From: JABDMH01 sp965223165 | Lineage (GTDB): Bacteria; Bacteroidota; Bacteroidia; Chitinophagales; Saprospiraceae | Reading direction: 5' to 3' | Length of the DNA stretch: 64,000 nucleotides | NCBI GenBank assembly: GCA_965223165.1 | Contig: CBDCVQ010000011.1 | Location: 62,001-126,000 of the forward strand | Part shown: piece after piece, positions 43,557 to 53,900 of the stretch | Position numbering within the stretch: position 1 is the first letter of the stretch | How the letters are laid out: each line of letters opens with the position of its first letter | Program-made: the position numbers and the translations under genes | Notes under the pieces: generated by a model | Told to the model about the DNA's origin: nothing | What the model saw: only the letters and a program-made list of their open reading frames with translations | Databases searched by the model: none

Positions 43557-44356
43557 AAAGAATATTGTTGCCCACGGACTTCTCTGACACCTCTGCCAAT
43601 GCCGTACATTATGCGGTAGCCATGACGGCTCAAATGCCGTTGCATCTCGAGCTAGTGCACTACTACCATAGCATCCGGCAGACCGGCCACTTCAAGTCGC
43701 TAGAGCCGGTGCTCAAAGAAGATGCCAAGCGGGACATGCAGACGCTCCTGGCTGCGATCACACCGATGTTGCACCAAGACTCTACGGTGGAAGCCAATAT
43801 TTATCAGGGTGACGCGTCGCAGCGAGTAGCCGCCTACGCCAAGGATAGCGGAGCGGACCTCATCATTACGGGTACGTCTGGCTCTTCAGCTGTGGAGGAA
43901 ATATTTCTAGGTAGCACAACCTTGGCGATCATCCGACAGGCGACCGTGCCGGTACTCGCCATACCCAAGGATGCCGGCTATCGCACTCCCAAGCGCCTGG
44001 TGATGGCAATAGATGGCGTACCCATGGACGCCGAGACAGTGGATCCAATGGTAGCGCTGGCTAAGGTATTTGGCTCCGACATTTATGTATTTCACGCGGA
44101 TGTAGAGGAGGCCGCCCCGGAATGTCCTGACAGCGTCTCCGTCGCGCTGGGCGATGCCTCTTTCTCCTACCACAGCACGGTGGCCAAAAAGGTCGTTCCT
44201 GCCATCCATGATTTTACCCAGGAGGTCAATGCCGACGTCCTGGTGATGATCCGGCGACGGCGTAACCTTTGGCAGAAAATCTTTACCCAGAGCCGTACCA
44301 AGAAGGAATTTTTTCAGACCGATATTCCCATTCTCATCTTGCATGAGAAGGAATGA
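43553..44356 (+). CDS. Universal stress protein, tandem Usp domains
   Basis: 267 residues: KRILLPTDFSDTSANAVHYAVAM and a modified nucleotide loop GTSGSSAVEEIFLGSTTLAI (G-x2-G form mostly kept), second domain RLVMAIDGVPMDAETVD, ending LWQKIFTQSRTKKEFFQTDIPILIL. Third Usp gene of the operon, 27 bp before the last CBS gene. Confidence 0.9.
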   Translation: MKRILLPTDFSDTSANAVHYAVAMTAQMPLHLELVHYYHSIRQTGHFKSLEPVLKEDAKRDMQTLLAAITPMLHQDSTVEANIYQGDASQRVAAYAKDSGADLIITGTSGSSAVEEIFLGSTTLAIIRQATVPVLAIPKDAGYRTPKRLVMAIDGVPMDAETVDPMVALAKVFGSDIYVFHADVEEAAPECPDSVSVALGDASFSYHSTVAKKVVPAIHDFTQEVNADVLVMIRRRRNLWQKIFTQSRTKKEFFQTDIPILILHEKE

Positions 44357-44383
44357 GGTTTCACATCAGATAAAACTAGTACC

Positions 44384-44827
44384 ATGATGCCACGAACTAT
44401 AGGTGAAATAATGACGCGGAATGTTATCACGGTGCGTCCAAACGCTCTCGTGATCGGTATGGATAAACTCTTCGAGGAAAACGTTATCCACCATCTTCCC
44501 GTCACTGATGAGCAGGGATATGTTAAGGGGGTCATCAGCAAATTGGACTATCACATGATCCTGGATCAGTTCACCCGCTTCTCGGTCAAACGAGCCGATG
44601 AAAGCAATGCAAAATTTCTAGGAGCGCTGATCGCCTCGGATATCATGACCACCGAGGTATCGTGTGTACACCCCAACGATAGTATCGAGTTGGCCACCCA
44701 GGTCTTCCTGGATAATCGTTTTCACTGCTTGCCGGTGCTACAGGATAATAAGCTGGTGGGCATAGTGACCAATCACGATGTGTTGGCCCACTACTACAAG
44801 TTGGCGACCACCGTTTCGACAGACTAG
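44384..44827 (+). CDS. CBS domain pair protein
   Basis: 147 residues with two CBS motifs (IGEIMTRNVITVRPNALVIGMDKLFEENVIHHLPV; ASDIMTTEVSCVHPNDSIELATQVFLDNRFHCLPVLQD). Last gene of the CBS/Usp operon. Its stop codon TAG is part of the CTAG that begins a core fragment of the MITE-like repeat (44824-44840). Confidence 0.92.
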   Translation: MMPRTIGEIMTRNVITVRPNALVIGMDKLFEENVIHHLPVTDEQGYVKGVISKLDYHMILDQFTRFSVKRADESNAKFLGALIASDIMTTEVSCVHPNDSIELATQVFLDNRFHCLPVLQDNKLVGIVTNHDVLAHYYKLATTVSTD

Positions 44828-45048
44828 TAGAGTTTCGCAGGGCACCTATCCCAGCAGCTTTGTCGTGGCATTGAGTCCAAATCCTTGACCGCATAACCGA
44901 CATGATACGACAGCGGAGTGGCTTCGCTGTCCGGAGCACTACCCCAATGGGATTGGTCTAGGCGCCATGGGTGTCCAACACTGCATGTAACAATACGCTT
45001 GCCCGGGAAGCGTTTTCCTAGTATACACTAACTAGTGGAACACACACC
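44824..45048. other. Intergenic region with MITE core fragment
   Basis: CTAGTAGAGTTTCGCAG at 44824-44840 is a solo copy of the element core placed at the stop codon of the CBS gene. The remaining ~200 bases hold no recognisable gene, terminator or repeat. Confidence 0.5.
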
Positions 45049-45744
45049 ATGCACGCAAGACCTCTACTCCTCCTTCTCGCCTTCCTGTTAGCGCAGGCAG
45101 TAAGCTCGCAGACCTTTTCACGACCTACCAATCCTGCCGGTCCCACCTTGGAGTTTCAAGTCGGCGTGACAAAAGGCAATGCCCCGCTCTATGTATTACG
45201 AGGCGACAGGGGAAATTATCGAGGTGGTGAACATATTGCATTAGGTCTTCGATTGCGTACAGATATTTCGGCGTCCGTCTATGCCGGTCTGGGGGTACGG
45301 TGGGTAGGAATGGTCAGCAGCTACGGGCCATCTACGATTGACCTGAGCCGGGAGTATCTGGTGGCCGAAAGCAAGTACCTAAGTCTCCCTGTGGAGATCG
45401 GCACCCGATTCCAGTTCCAATCTCTGCGCTTTGAATTTGCGGTGGGTTGTGCGTACAGTCTGCTAATGCAGCAAAGGGAGTGGTCGGTCCGCGAGTTTTC
45501 CAACTTTCGCCGCTCCATCATATCCATAGATGATCCTGCCGTGCATCGGCATGACCTGCAGATGCTCACTTCTTTCGGCCTCAATACGCCAATCTCCACC
45601 CGTATCTCGTCCTTCCTCGGTCTACAGGCCAATATTGGATTCGTCGATCAGGACCGAACGACAAGACTTCATTATTTGAGGAGGTTAGAACTCCAGCTGG
45701 GACTACGCTATCACATGCGAAGGCCGCAAGCCGTACCCGAATAG
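45049..45744 (+). CDS. Outer-membrane beta-barrel protein, porin-like
   Basis: 231 residues, signal peptide (LLLLLAFLLAQAVSSQ) and alternating amphipathic strands with aromatic ends (ASVYAGLGVRWVGMVSSYG, LPVEIGTRFQFQSLRFEFAVGCAYSL, LQLGLRYHM), as in small Bacteroidota outer-membrane barrels of the PorT/OmpW-like type. Function unknown. Confidence 0.72.
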   Translation: MHARPLLLLLAFLLAQAVSSQTFSRPTNPAGPTLEFQVGVTKGNAPLYVLRGDRGNYRGGEHIALGLRLRTDISASVYAGLGVRWVGMVSSYGPSTIDLSREYLVAESKYLSLPVEIGTRFQFQSLRFEFAVGCAYSLLMQQREWSVREFSNFRRSIISIDDPAVHRHDLQMLTSFGLNTPISTRISSFLGLQANIGFVDQDRTTRLHYLRRLELQLGLRYHMRRPQAVPE

Positions 45745-45848
45745 CTCATTCTGTGCCAGACCGCCGCCATCGCAGGGACGGCCTGAATTCGATCTGGTGC
45801 CAGAGCATCTTGATGGGCTACACCACGGGGCTTGGCACCCTCAAAATC

Positions 45849-46280
45849 TTACACGAACTGGTCCTCTTCGATCGAGTACTCATATGCATCCTCATCTTCC
45901 CACGCCAGCGGATGCGGCCCCCAAGCGTTGGTGCCGGGATCACTTTCTGTACAGTACCAGATTAGTAGCAAGATCGTGCCGACCACCGGTACAAACCCGA
46001 TCAGAAACCACAACCCACTCAGGCCCACATCATGCAGCCGTCTCACAGTCAATGCAAAGGATGGGATTATCCCAACAAGCATATGAATAAGGTAAATGAA
46101 TGGCAAACCGATGAGGGCTGTGACACTGGATAAGAACATCATTGCCAGGATATGAGATAGCCAGAAGTACCAGAATTCGCTTCTAGTGGAACGTCCTCCA
46201 AAATCAGCAAATCTTCTGAAGGCAAGCAGGTAATAGTCTGCTAGGGGCATGGAGAGTAAAATTTCTGTTTCCGACCTCAA
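45849..46280 (-). CDS. DUF805 membrane protein
   Basis: 143 residues. DUF805 signature FADFGGRSTRSEFWYFWLSH near the N-terminus, three to four helices, and the family's C-terminal RRLHDVGLSGLWFLIGFVPVVG and SDPGTNAWGPHP. Inner-membrane protein of unknown function. The MITE-like element lies 11 bp before its start. Confidence 0.9.
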   Translation of the reverse strand: MRSETEILLSMPLADYYLLAFRRFADFGGRSTRSEFWYFWLSHILAMMFLSSVTALIGLPFIYLIHMLVGIIPSFALTVRRLHDVGLSGLWFLIGFVPVVGTILLLIWYCTESDPGTNAWGPHPLAWEDEDAYEYSIEEDQFV

Positions 46281-46290
46281 AGTAGATAAT

Positions 46291-46457
46291 ACTAGTAGGC
46301 TTTCGCATTAAATCTTGTAGCTAATTCTAATGTCTTTTGTCCGCATACGTCGTTGCAAAGCCTCGCCATAGCTACGGCTATGTCTATGTTTCGCGCCTCG
46401 TCTGCGAACAAAATCCTATTAGAATTATTCAACATATCTAATGCGAAACTCTACTAG
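46291..46457. mobile_element. Palindromic MITE-like element, complete copy (~167 bp)
   Basis: Left end CTAGTAGGCTTTCGCATTAA and right end CTAGTAGAGTTTCGCATTAG (reverse complement) are inverted repeats extending about 60 bases. Most of the sequence is identical to the copy at 25218-25449 but the central part is ~65 bp shorter (it lacks the CCACCCACCCGCTTTCGCGG segment). No reading frame. Confidence 0.75.
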
Positions 46458-46652
46458 CCTATCTCTGATATAGTAAAAGTTCGATGGGTCTATAGCCACC
46501 CACCAATGGACAGTTTTTGAAGGAAAGATAACTCCAAAGTGCCCGTGCCTTACGGCCTAACTTTGGTTGGGCAATCATGAGTAGAGCAGCTCTCACGCAT
46601 ACGCGTGCGGAAGTCCAGCGCATCCCTTTCGCTACCTCGGCTGCTCCGCTTC

Positions 46653-47027
46653 TTACGACTCTACGGACGTGGGATCATGCTTCACAAAAAAATGGAGCCA
46701 GATGGACCGGCTCAGGCGATAGACCTGATTGTGTATTGCCACGGTCAAGATGGCCACTGTAATGATGGTCGCGGTCAAGCTCCAACCGAGTCCAAAGGCC
46801 AGACCAAAGCCAATGATCAGGAATAACCAGCCTGATATACCATAGGACACAAACATCGCCCCGTAGAAGAACCCGGGCTCTCGCTCATACTTGAGGTCGC
46901 AGAGGCCACAACGGTCCCGCATCGTGTAGGCCGTCCGAAAGCTATAGGGCTGTACAAATAGCTTGCCCTTGCGACAACGTGGGCAGGTGAGGGCGACAAT
47001 GCTCTTGAGCTGAGATGTGCTGGACAT
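46653..47027 (-). CDS. DUF983 family membrane protein
   Basis: 124 residues: zinc-ribbon-like LTCPRCRKGKLF and DRCGLCDLKYEREPGFFYGAMFVSYG, followed by two helices and the C-terminal RSIWLHFF. Typical DUF983, often linked to cytochrome oxidase genes in other bacteria; here it stands alone. Confidence 0.92.
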   Translation of the reverse strand: MSSTSQLKSIVALTCPRCRKGKLFVQPYSFRTAYTMRDRCGLCDLKYEREPGFFYGAMFVSYGISGWLFLIIGFGLAFGLGWSLTATIITVAILTVAIHNQVYRLSRSIWLHFFVKHDPTSVES

Positions 47028-47149
47028 AAGCAGCGGAATTGGTCAGAGGAGACAAAGATAGCCGCTCCCATCTGGAAGTCCCCTGTCCGGAGGCCAAAAT
47101 TACACGGGATCAGTCGTGACGGGCCAAGGCCGCCGTACCGAGGTGGGGA

Positions 47150-47572
47150 TCAGTTTAAATACGCTTTGATTTTGGATAGCATCTCTTCGGGTGGTACATG
47201 TTTGCCCGCATATTCCTTGATCAGGCCGATCAGATCGGTCGTCAATGTCGTGCGAAAGCCCAATCGAAAACCAAATTCCTGCACCAATTTCTCCTCCCTG
47301 CGACTGATCCGGCCATCGACGTCCATGAAAAAAAGTAGGTAATACAGAATGGTCATGCGACTGGATTCATCGGCCGGTGGCTGCAGCGGATAATCATGTA
47401 GTCGGATCTTGATCTGCCGCACATCCTCCTCATCCAGGCCCAATTGCTGGGCCACACGTAAAATATATCCGATCTCGACCAGTTCACTTTTGCCGTCGGC
47501 ATACTTGAGTCTCAGCAATAGGGCGATGATGGCCTTTTTTTGGTCTTCCGGTGTGGTGAATGCGTCTAACAT
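47150..47572 (-). CDS. TerB-like (DjlA-type N-terminal domain) protein
   Basis: 140 residues, all helical, with the two acidic metal-type loops of the TerB fold: LLLRLKYADGKSELVEIGYI and LLFFMDVDGRISRREEKLVQEF. Soluble. Family members are linked to stress and tellurite resistance clusters, but no other ter gene is nearby. Confidence 0.8.
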   Translation of the reverse strand: MLDAFTTPEDQKKAIIALLLRLKYADGKSELVEIGYILRVAQQLGLDEEDVRQIKIRLHDYPLQPPADESSRMTILYYLLFFMDVDGRISRREEKLVQEFGFRLGFRTTLTTDLIGLIKEYAGKHVPPEEMLSKIKAYLN

Positions 47573-47584
47573 GGTGGAGTAGTG

Positions 47585-47665
47585 ATTATGAAGTGAGCTA
47601 GAGTGACCTAAAAGTGAGCTAGAGTGACTTAAAAGTGACCTAGCGTTACCTAGAGTTACTTGCGT
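47585..47665. repeat. Short GTGAGCTAGAGTGAC repeats
   Basis: Four imperfect copies of a word of the form GTGA(G/C)CTAGAGTGACYTAAAA. The CTAGAGTGAC part matches a word in the cassettes of the 17.7-19.8 kb array. Confidence 0.65.
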
Positions 47666-47731
47666 TGAATGATTTCATCGCCAGGGTGATTCTTTTTCGT
47701 GCAAGCTAGGACATTTTTGTCAATCGCATAC

Positions 47732-47998
47732 CTATATCCCCAGCTTGGACATAAGCAGAAAAGTCAATAGCAGCACGATCAGGGCAAATATGGCATTAGA
47801 GAGTGATGCAATCTTGTAGTGCTTTCCCAGGACGTTTTGTGGCTGCCATCTAGCTGTATCCGTCCTGGGCAAATATGGCTTGCTGGATTGGCTTGCCTTC
47901 GCCGTGGATCGGAGTTTCCAATATCGTCGGCTGCGGATGCGACGCCGGAGTCTTTCATTATTTCTGAGGGAGATTTGACCGATGGATGCGGAGCCCAT
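47732..47998 (-). CDS. Hypothetical small tail-anchored protein
   Basis: 88 residues: a basic, Ser/Arg-rich N-terminal part and one C-terminal helix (LSNAIFALIVLLLTFLLMSKLG) followed by two residues. It has the shape of a tail-anchored protein but no recognisable family; it could be a chance frame. Confidence 0.35.
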   Translation of the reverse strand: MGSASIGQISLRNNERLRRRIRSRRYWKLRSTAKASQSSKPYLPRTDTARWQPQNVLGKHYKIASLSNAIFALIVLLLTFLLMSKLGI

Positions 47999-48142
47999 AA
48001 TTCGTGGTTTTGGTGAAATAACTATATGTATAACACCGGTCTGATCGGAGGTCGTTTCACCTCCGGAGGCAGGTCGTCGATTATTGTTATCGCTTGGTCG
48101 ATACGTGCATCCGCTGGGCGAACGAAGAAGCTTCGCTGCAAC

Positions 48143-48172
48143 AAAAAAGGCCTCCCTGCGAGAGAGAAGCCC
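48143..48172 (-). terminator. Rho-independent terminator of clpB
   Basis: On the minus strand GGCTTCTC pairs with GGGAGGCC (with G-U pairs) across a 7-base loop and is followed by TTTTTTG. It lies ~75 bp after the clpB stop. Confidence 0.6.
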
Positions 48173-48245
48173 CTTAGATATGAGAAAACAGTTGCCCCAG
48201 TCCAGCTATCGCCTAAAAAACCCGAGGCATATATATAGCGGCCAC

Positions 48246-50861
48246 TTATGCAGCGACGTCGTTTTCCTTTTGCAGCGGTGCTCTGAAGACCAACTCGCTT
48301 TCAAACGCATCCAACACGATCGTACTCTTCGGTTTTACCTTTTGCAGCAGCAATTGCCTGCTCAACTCATTCAGCACTCTCTTCTGGATCAAGCGCTTCA
48401 CCGGGCGTGCCCCAAACTGAGGGTCAAAGCCCTGCTCTGCAATGAACTGAATCGCCTGTGGGGTAGCTTTCAACTTGATCTCCTGCTTGGCAAGCACGCC
48501 TTCCAGCAGCTTCAACTGCAGACCCACAATCTGCTCGATATGCTGTTGCGTCAGTGGCTGGAACATCACCACCTCATCAATCCGGTTCAGGAATTCAGGG
48601 CGCAAACTCTGTTTCAGTCGTTCCAGCAAAAGCGCCTCGGTTTTGGCCAGGACCGATTCTTTATTGGTGTCGGTCAAGTGTTCTAATTCACTCTGGATGA
48701 TATCCGATCCCATGTTGGAGGTCATGATGATGATGGCATTCTTAAAGTTTGCCACGCGACCCTTGTTGTCCGTCAGCCGGCCGTCATCCAACACCTGCAA
48801 GAGAATGTTGAACACATCGGGATGGGCTTTTTCGATTTCATCGAGCAAAATAACGGAATAGGGCTTTCGACGCACGGCCTCCGTGAGTTGCCCCCCTTCA
48901 TCGTAGCCGACATAACCCGGAGGCGCCCCGACCAATCGGCTCACCGCATGACGCTCCTGATATTCGCTCATATCGATGCGTGTCATCATATGTTCGTCGT
49001 CAAACAGGAATTCAGCCAGGGCCTTGGCCAACTCTGTCTTACCCACGCCCGTCGTACCTAAGAAAAGGAAAGAACCTATCGGACGCCGCTCATCACTGAG
49101 ACCGGTGCGGCTGCGGCGAATGGCATCGGCCACCGCCGTCACGGCTTCCTCCTGTCCAATCACCCGCTGGTGGATCTCCTGCTCCAAGTCGATCAGTTTC
49201 TCGCGCTCGGATTGCATCATCCGCACCACGGGAATGCCCGTCCACTTGCTGACGATGGTCGCGATATCCTCCGCATCCACTTCTTCCTTGACCAGTTGTC
49301 CCCCTTTCTCCTGCATCTCGATCAGTTGATCATTGTATTGCTGCAATGATGCCTCCACTGCCGGAATTTTCCCGTACTGGATTTCAGCGACCTCTGTAAA
49401 ATTGCCTTCTCGCTCCAGACGACGGGCCTGCAATTTTAGGTTTTCGATTTCCTCCTTGGCTTTTTGGATGCCCAGTACAACGGCTCGCTCACTTTCCCAT
49501 TGTGCTCGCAGTTGGTTGCGTCGTTCTTCCAGATTGGCCAATTCTTCATTGATTGGCTTGATGGCCGCCTTGTTTTTTTCGCGCTTCATGGCCTCGCGCT
49601 CAATCTCCAACTGGCGGATTTTTCGTTCGACCTCGTCGAGCTCTTCCGGCATGGAGTTCATCTCCAGTCGTAGACGTGCGGCTGCCTCATCGATTAGGTC
49701 AATGGCTTTGTCCGGCAAAAATCGATCGGTGATGTAGCGATGAGACAGTTGCACGGACGCCACAATAGCCTCGTCTCGAATGTTGATCTTGTGGTGGGTT
49801 TCGTATCGCTCCTTCAGGCCACGCAAGATCGAGACAGCGTCCTCCGGCGACGGTTCGTCCACGATCACAATCTGAAATCGGCGTTCCAGGGCCTTGTCCT
49901 TCTCAAAATACTTCTGGTATTCGTTGAGCGTGGTGGCACCAATGGCCATCAGATCGCCTCTGGCCAGGGCAGGCTTGAGAATATTGGCTGCATCCATCGC
50001 TCCTTGTCCTCCGCCGGCTCCCACCAGCGTGTGGATCTCATCGATAAACAAGATGACCTCTCCCTCCGCTTCGGTCACTTCTTTGATCACGGCCTTGAGC
50101 CGCTCCTCAAATTCACCCTTATATTTTGCTCCGGCGATCAGAGCACCCATGTCCAGGCTGTAGATTTGCTTTTCGAGTAGATCATCCGGCACATCGCCCG
50201 CGACAATCCGGTGTGCTAGCCCCTCCACAATAGCCGTTTTTCCTACGCCGGGCTCGCCGATCAGGATGGGGTTATTCTTCGTCCGTCTAGCCAGGATATG
50301 CAATACCCGACGTATCTCCTCCTCGCGTCCGATGACGGGATCTAGCTTGCCGCTTTGGGCTCGCTCGTTGAGGTGGATCGCATATTTGCCCAGGGCATTG
50401 TAGGTCTCCTCGGCACTATGGCTGGTGACTTTAGACCCTTTACGCAGATCGACTATGGCCTGCTGCAGATCCTTGCTATTCACCCCTTGATCCTTGAGCA
50501 GCTGGGCTACGCTGTCCTTGCCCTCCAGCATACCGAGCAATAGGTGCTCGAGCGAAACGTACTCGTCCTTCATTCGCTTCATATGGCGGTTGGCATGCTG
50601 CAGTACCGTATTGACCTCCCGGGTAATGTAGGGCTCCCCACCGGAGACCTTGCCATAGCCTTCAAAGATTCGGTCCAAGCCTTTTTCGATGGTAGTTAGG
50701 CTGACGGACAGTTTCTTTAGTAAAAAGGGCACCACATGATCATCGACCGCCAAAACGCCCTTGAGCAGATGGCCCGTATCGATGGCTTGATGCTCCATCT
50801 CCATGGCGATCTGTTGCGCTTGTTGCAGTGCCTGTTGTGTTTTTATCGTCAATTGATTCAT
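48246..50861 (-). CDS. clpB: ATP-dependent disaggregase ClpB
   Basis: 871 residues, full-length ClpB. N-domain (1-~145), AAA1 with Walker A GEPGVGKTA and Walker B VILFIDEIHTLVGAGG, the middle coiled coil (~400-525, EEERRNQLRAQWESER-like), and AAA2 with GTTGVGKTE, VILLDEIEKAHPDVFN and the GYVGYDEGGQLTEAVRR pore loop. It rescues aggregated proteins with DnaK in the cytoplasm. The 4.5-kb repeat array begins ~130 bp upstream of its start. Confidence 0.97.
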   Translation of the reverse strand: MNQLTIKTQQALQQAQQIAMEMEHQAIDTGHLLKGVLAVDDHVVPFLLKKLSVSLTTIEKGLDRIFEGYGKVSGGEPYITREVNTVLQHANRHMKRMKDEYVSLEHLLLGMLEGKDSVAQLLKDQGVNSKDLQQAIVDLRKGSKVTSHSAEETYNALGKYAIHLNERAQSGKLDPVIGREEEIRRVLHILARRTKNNPILIGEPGVGKTAIVEGLAHRIVAGDVPDDLLEKQIYSLDMGALIAGAKYKGEFEERLKAVIKEVTEAEGEVILFIDEIHTLVGAGGGQGAMDAANILKPALARGDLMAIGATTLNEYQKYFEKDKALERRFQIVIVDEPSPEDAVSILRGLKERYETHHKINIRDEAIVASVQLSHRYITDRFLPDKAIDLIDEAAARLRLEMNSMPEELDEVERKIRQLEIEREAMKREKNKAAIKPINEELANLEERRNQLRAQWESERAVVLGIQKAKEEIENLKLQARRLEREGNFTEVAEIQYGKIPAVEASLQQYNDQLIEMQEKGGQLVKEEVDAEDIATIVSKWTGIPVVRMMQSEREKLIDLEQEIHQRVIGQEEAVTAVADAIRRSRTGLSDERRPIGSFLFLGTTGVGKTELAKALAEFLFDDEHMMTRIDMSEYQERHAVSRLVGAPPGYVGYDEGGQLTEAVRRKPYSVILLDEIEKAHPDVFNILLQVLDDGRLTDNKGRVANFKNAIIIMTSNMGSDIIQSELEHLTDTNKESVLAKTEALLLERLKQSLRPEFLNRIDEVVMFQPLTQQHIEQIVGLQLKLLEGVLAKQEIKLKATPQAIQFIAEQGFDPQFGARPVKRLIQKRVLNELSRQLLLQKVKPKSTIVLDAFESELVFRAPLQKENDVAA

Positions 50862-50989
50862 TGTGTCTTATTCTAGGTTAAACCACTCCCTGATCTTGAA
50901 ACAATTCGAATACCAAGTGGTTTTTTCGGCCAAAATGGCGTAATTCTAGGCATACATGTGGACAATTTGACATGTGAATTCTTGGTGGC

Positions 50990-53900
50990 CTGTCGGCTTG
51001 GCGGGTCTTCAGGCGGTCAAACGGTCAACGGTGGACGGTCGACGGTAGACGGTTGCACGAGCTCGCGGCGGGTTAAAATTTTGTCCCTGTTCAAGCTCCT
51101 TCCCGTTGGTGGACCAGCAGCCTCGTCATTGATTGGGGATATTTGATTGTGATTGTGATTGTGATTGTGATTCGGATCGTCGAGCTGCGGGCAGGCCCTG
51201 TGCGTGGCGGAGATCGGCGAGCCGCAGACTAGGAGGACGGTCTAACGGTCGACGGTCGACGGTTGCACGAGCTCGTGGCGGGTGAAAAATTTTTGTCCCC
51301 TGTTCAAGCTCTTTCCCTTGGGCGGATCAGCAGCCTCGTAAAGTGATTCGGATCGTCGAGCTGCGGGTGGGCCCGCGGGAAAGGGGAGATCGGCGAGCCA
51401 CACGCTAGGACGGTCTGACGGTCGACCATCGACGGTTGCACGAGCTCGCGGCGGGTTAAAATTTTGTCCCTGTTCAAGCTCTTTCCCTTGGGCGGATCAG
51501 CAGCCTCGTAAAGTGATTCGGATCGTCGAGCTGCGGGTGGGCCCGCGGGAAAGGGGAGATCGGCGAGCCACACACTAGGACGGTCTGACGGTCGACCATC
51601 GACGGTTGCACGAGCTCGCGGCGGGTTAAAATTTTGTCCCTGTTCAAGCTCTTTCCCTTGGGCGGATCAGCAGCCTCGTAAAGTGATTCGGATCGTCGAG
51701 CTGCGGGCAGGCCCTGTGCGTGGCGGAGATCGGCGAGCCGCACACTGGGAGGACGGTCAACGGTAGACGGTCGACGATTGCACGAGCTCGCGACTATGAG
51801 ACTTCTCTGTTACTTCGACCGGATTCCTCCAGCGGCTGAACAATGTCGCAGTTTGATCGGGGATACCTGATTGTGATTGGCGATGTGATGCACACCCTTC
51901 TCAACAACTACACAGCTCAACAGCTCAGCATTCTTGACGCCGATCGTCGAGCTGCGGGTGGGCCCGTGGGAAAGGGGAGATCGGCGAGCCACACACTGGG
52001 AGGACGGTCAACGGTAGACGGCCGACGGTCGACGGTTGCACGAGCTCGCGGCGGGTGAAAATTTTGTCCCTGTTCAAGCTCTTTCCCTTTGGTGGATCAG
52101 CAGCCTCGTAAAGTGATTCGGATCGTCGAGCTGCGGGTGGCCCTGTGCGTAGCGGAGATCGGCGAGCCACACACTGGTAGGACGGTCAACGGTCGACGGT
52201 CGACGGTTGTACGAGCTCGCGGCGGGTGAATATTTTGTCCCTGTTCAAGCTCTTTCCCTTTAGTGGATCAGCAGCCTCGTCATTGATTGGAGATATTTGA
52301 TTGTGATTGTGATTGTGATTCGGATCGTCGAGCTGCGGGGAGGCCCTGTGCGTGGCGGAGATCGGCGAGCCGCACACTGGGAGGACGGTCAACGGTCAAC
52401 GGTCGACGATTGCACGAGCTCGCGACTATGAGACTTCTCTGTTACTTCGACCGGATTCCTCCAGCGGCTGAACAATGTCGCAGTTTGATCGGGGATACCT
52501 GATTGTGATTGGCGATGTGATGCACACCCTTCTCAACAACTACACAGCTCAACAGCTCAGCATTCTTGACGCCGATCGTCGAGCTGCGGGTGGGCCCGTG
52601 GGAAAGGGGAGATCGGCGAGCCACACACTGGGAGGACGGTCAACGGTAGACGGCCGACGGTCGACGGTTGCACGAGCTCGCGGCGGGTGAAAATTTTGTC
52701 CCTGTTCAAGCTCTTTCCCTTGGGTGGATCAGCAGCCTCGTCATTGATTGGGATTGACGATTGTGATTGTGATTGTGATTGTGATTCGGATCGTCGAGCT
52801 GCGGGTGGCCCTGTGCGTAGTGGAGATCGGCGAGCCACACACTGGGAGGACGGTGGACGGTAGACGGCAGCAGCGAGCGAGCGGCGGGTTAAAATTTTGT
52901 CCCTGTTCAAGCTCTTTCCCTTGGGTGGATCAGCAGCCTCGTAAAGTGATTCGGATCGTCGAGCTGCGGGCAGGCCCTGTGCGTGGCGGAGATCGGCGAG
53001 CCGCCCACTAGGAGGACGGTCTAACGGTCGACGATGGACGGTTGCACGAGCTCGCGGTGGGTTAAAATTTTGTCCCTGTTCAAGCTCTTTCCCTTTGGTG
53101 GATCAGCAGCCTCGTAATTGATTGGGGATATTTGATTGTGATTGTGATTGTGATTCGGATCGTCGAGCTGCGGGGAGGCCCTGTGCGTGGCGGAGATCGG
53201 CGAGCCGCACACTGGGAGGACGGTCAACGGTCAACGGTCGACGATTGCACGAGCTCGCGACTATGAGACTTCTCTGTTACTTCGACCGGATTCCTCCAGC
53301 GAATAACCAATCTCGTAGTTTGATCGGGGATACCTGATAGTGATTGGCGATGTGATGCACACCCTTCTCAACAACTACACAGCTCAACAGCTCAACATTC
53401 TTGACGCCGATCGTCGAGCTGCGGGTGGCCCTGTGCGTGGCGGAGATCGGTGAGCCGCACACTGGGAGGACGGTGGACGGTAGACGGTTGCACGAGCTCG
53501 CGGCGGGTTAAAATTTTGTCCCTGTTCAAGCTCTTTCCCTTGGGTGGATCAGCAGCCTCGTAAAGTGATTCGGATCGTCGAGCTGCGGGAGGCCCTGTGC
53601 GTGGCGGAGATCGGCGAGCCGCACACTGGGACGGTCTGACGGTGGACGGTCGACGGTCGACGGTTGCACGAGCTCGCGGCGGGTTAAAATTTTTGTCCCC
53701 TGTTCAAGCTCTTTCCCTTTGGAGGATCAGCAGCCTCGTAATTGATTGGACATATTTGATTGTGATTGTGATTGTGATGCACACCCTTCTCAACAACTAC
53801 ACAGCTAAACAGCTCAACATTTTTGACGCCGATCGTCGAGCTGCGGGAGGCCCTATGCGTGGCGGAGATCGGCGAGCCGCACACTAGGAGGACGGCCTGA

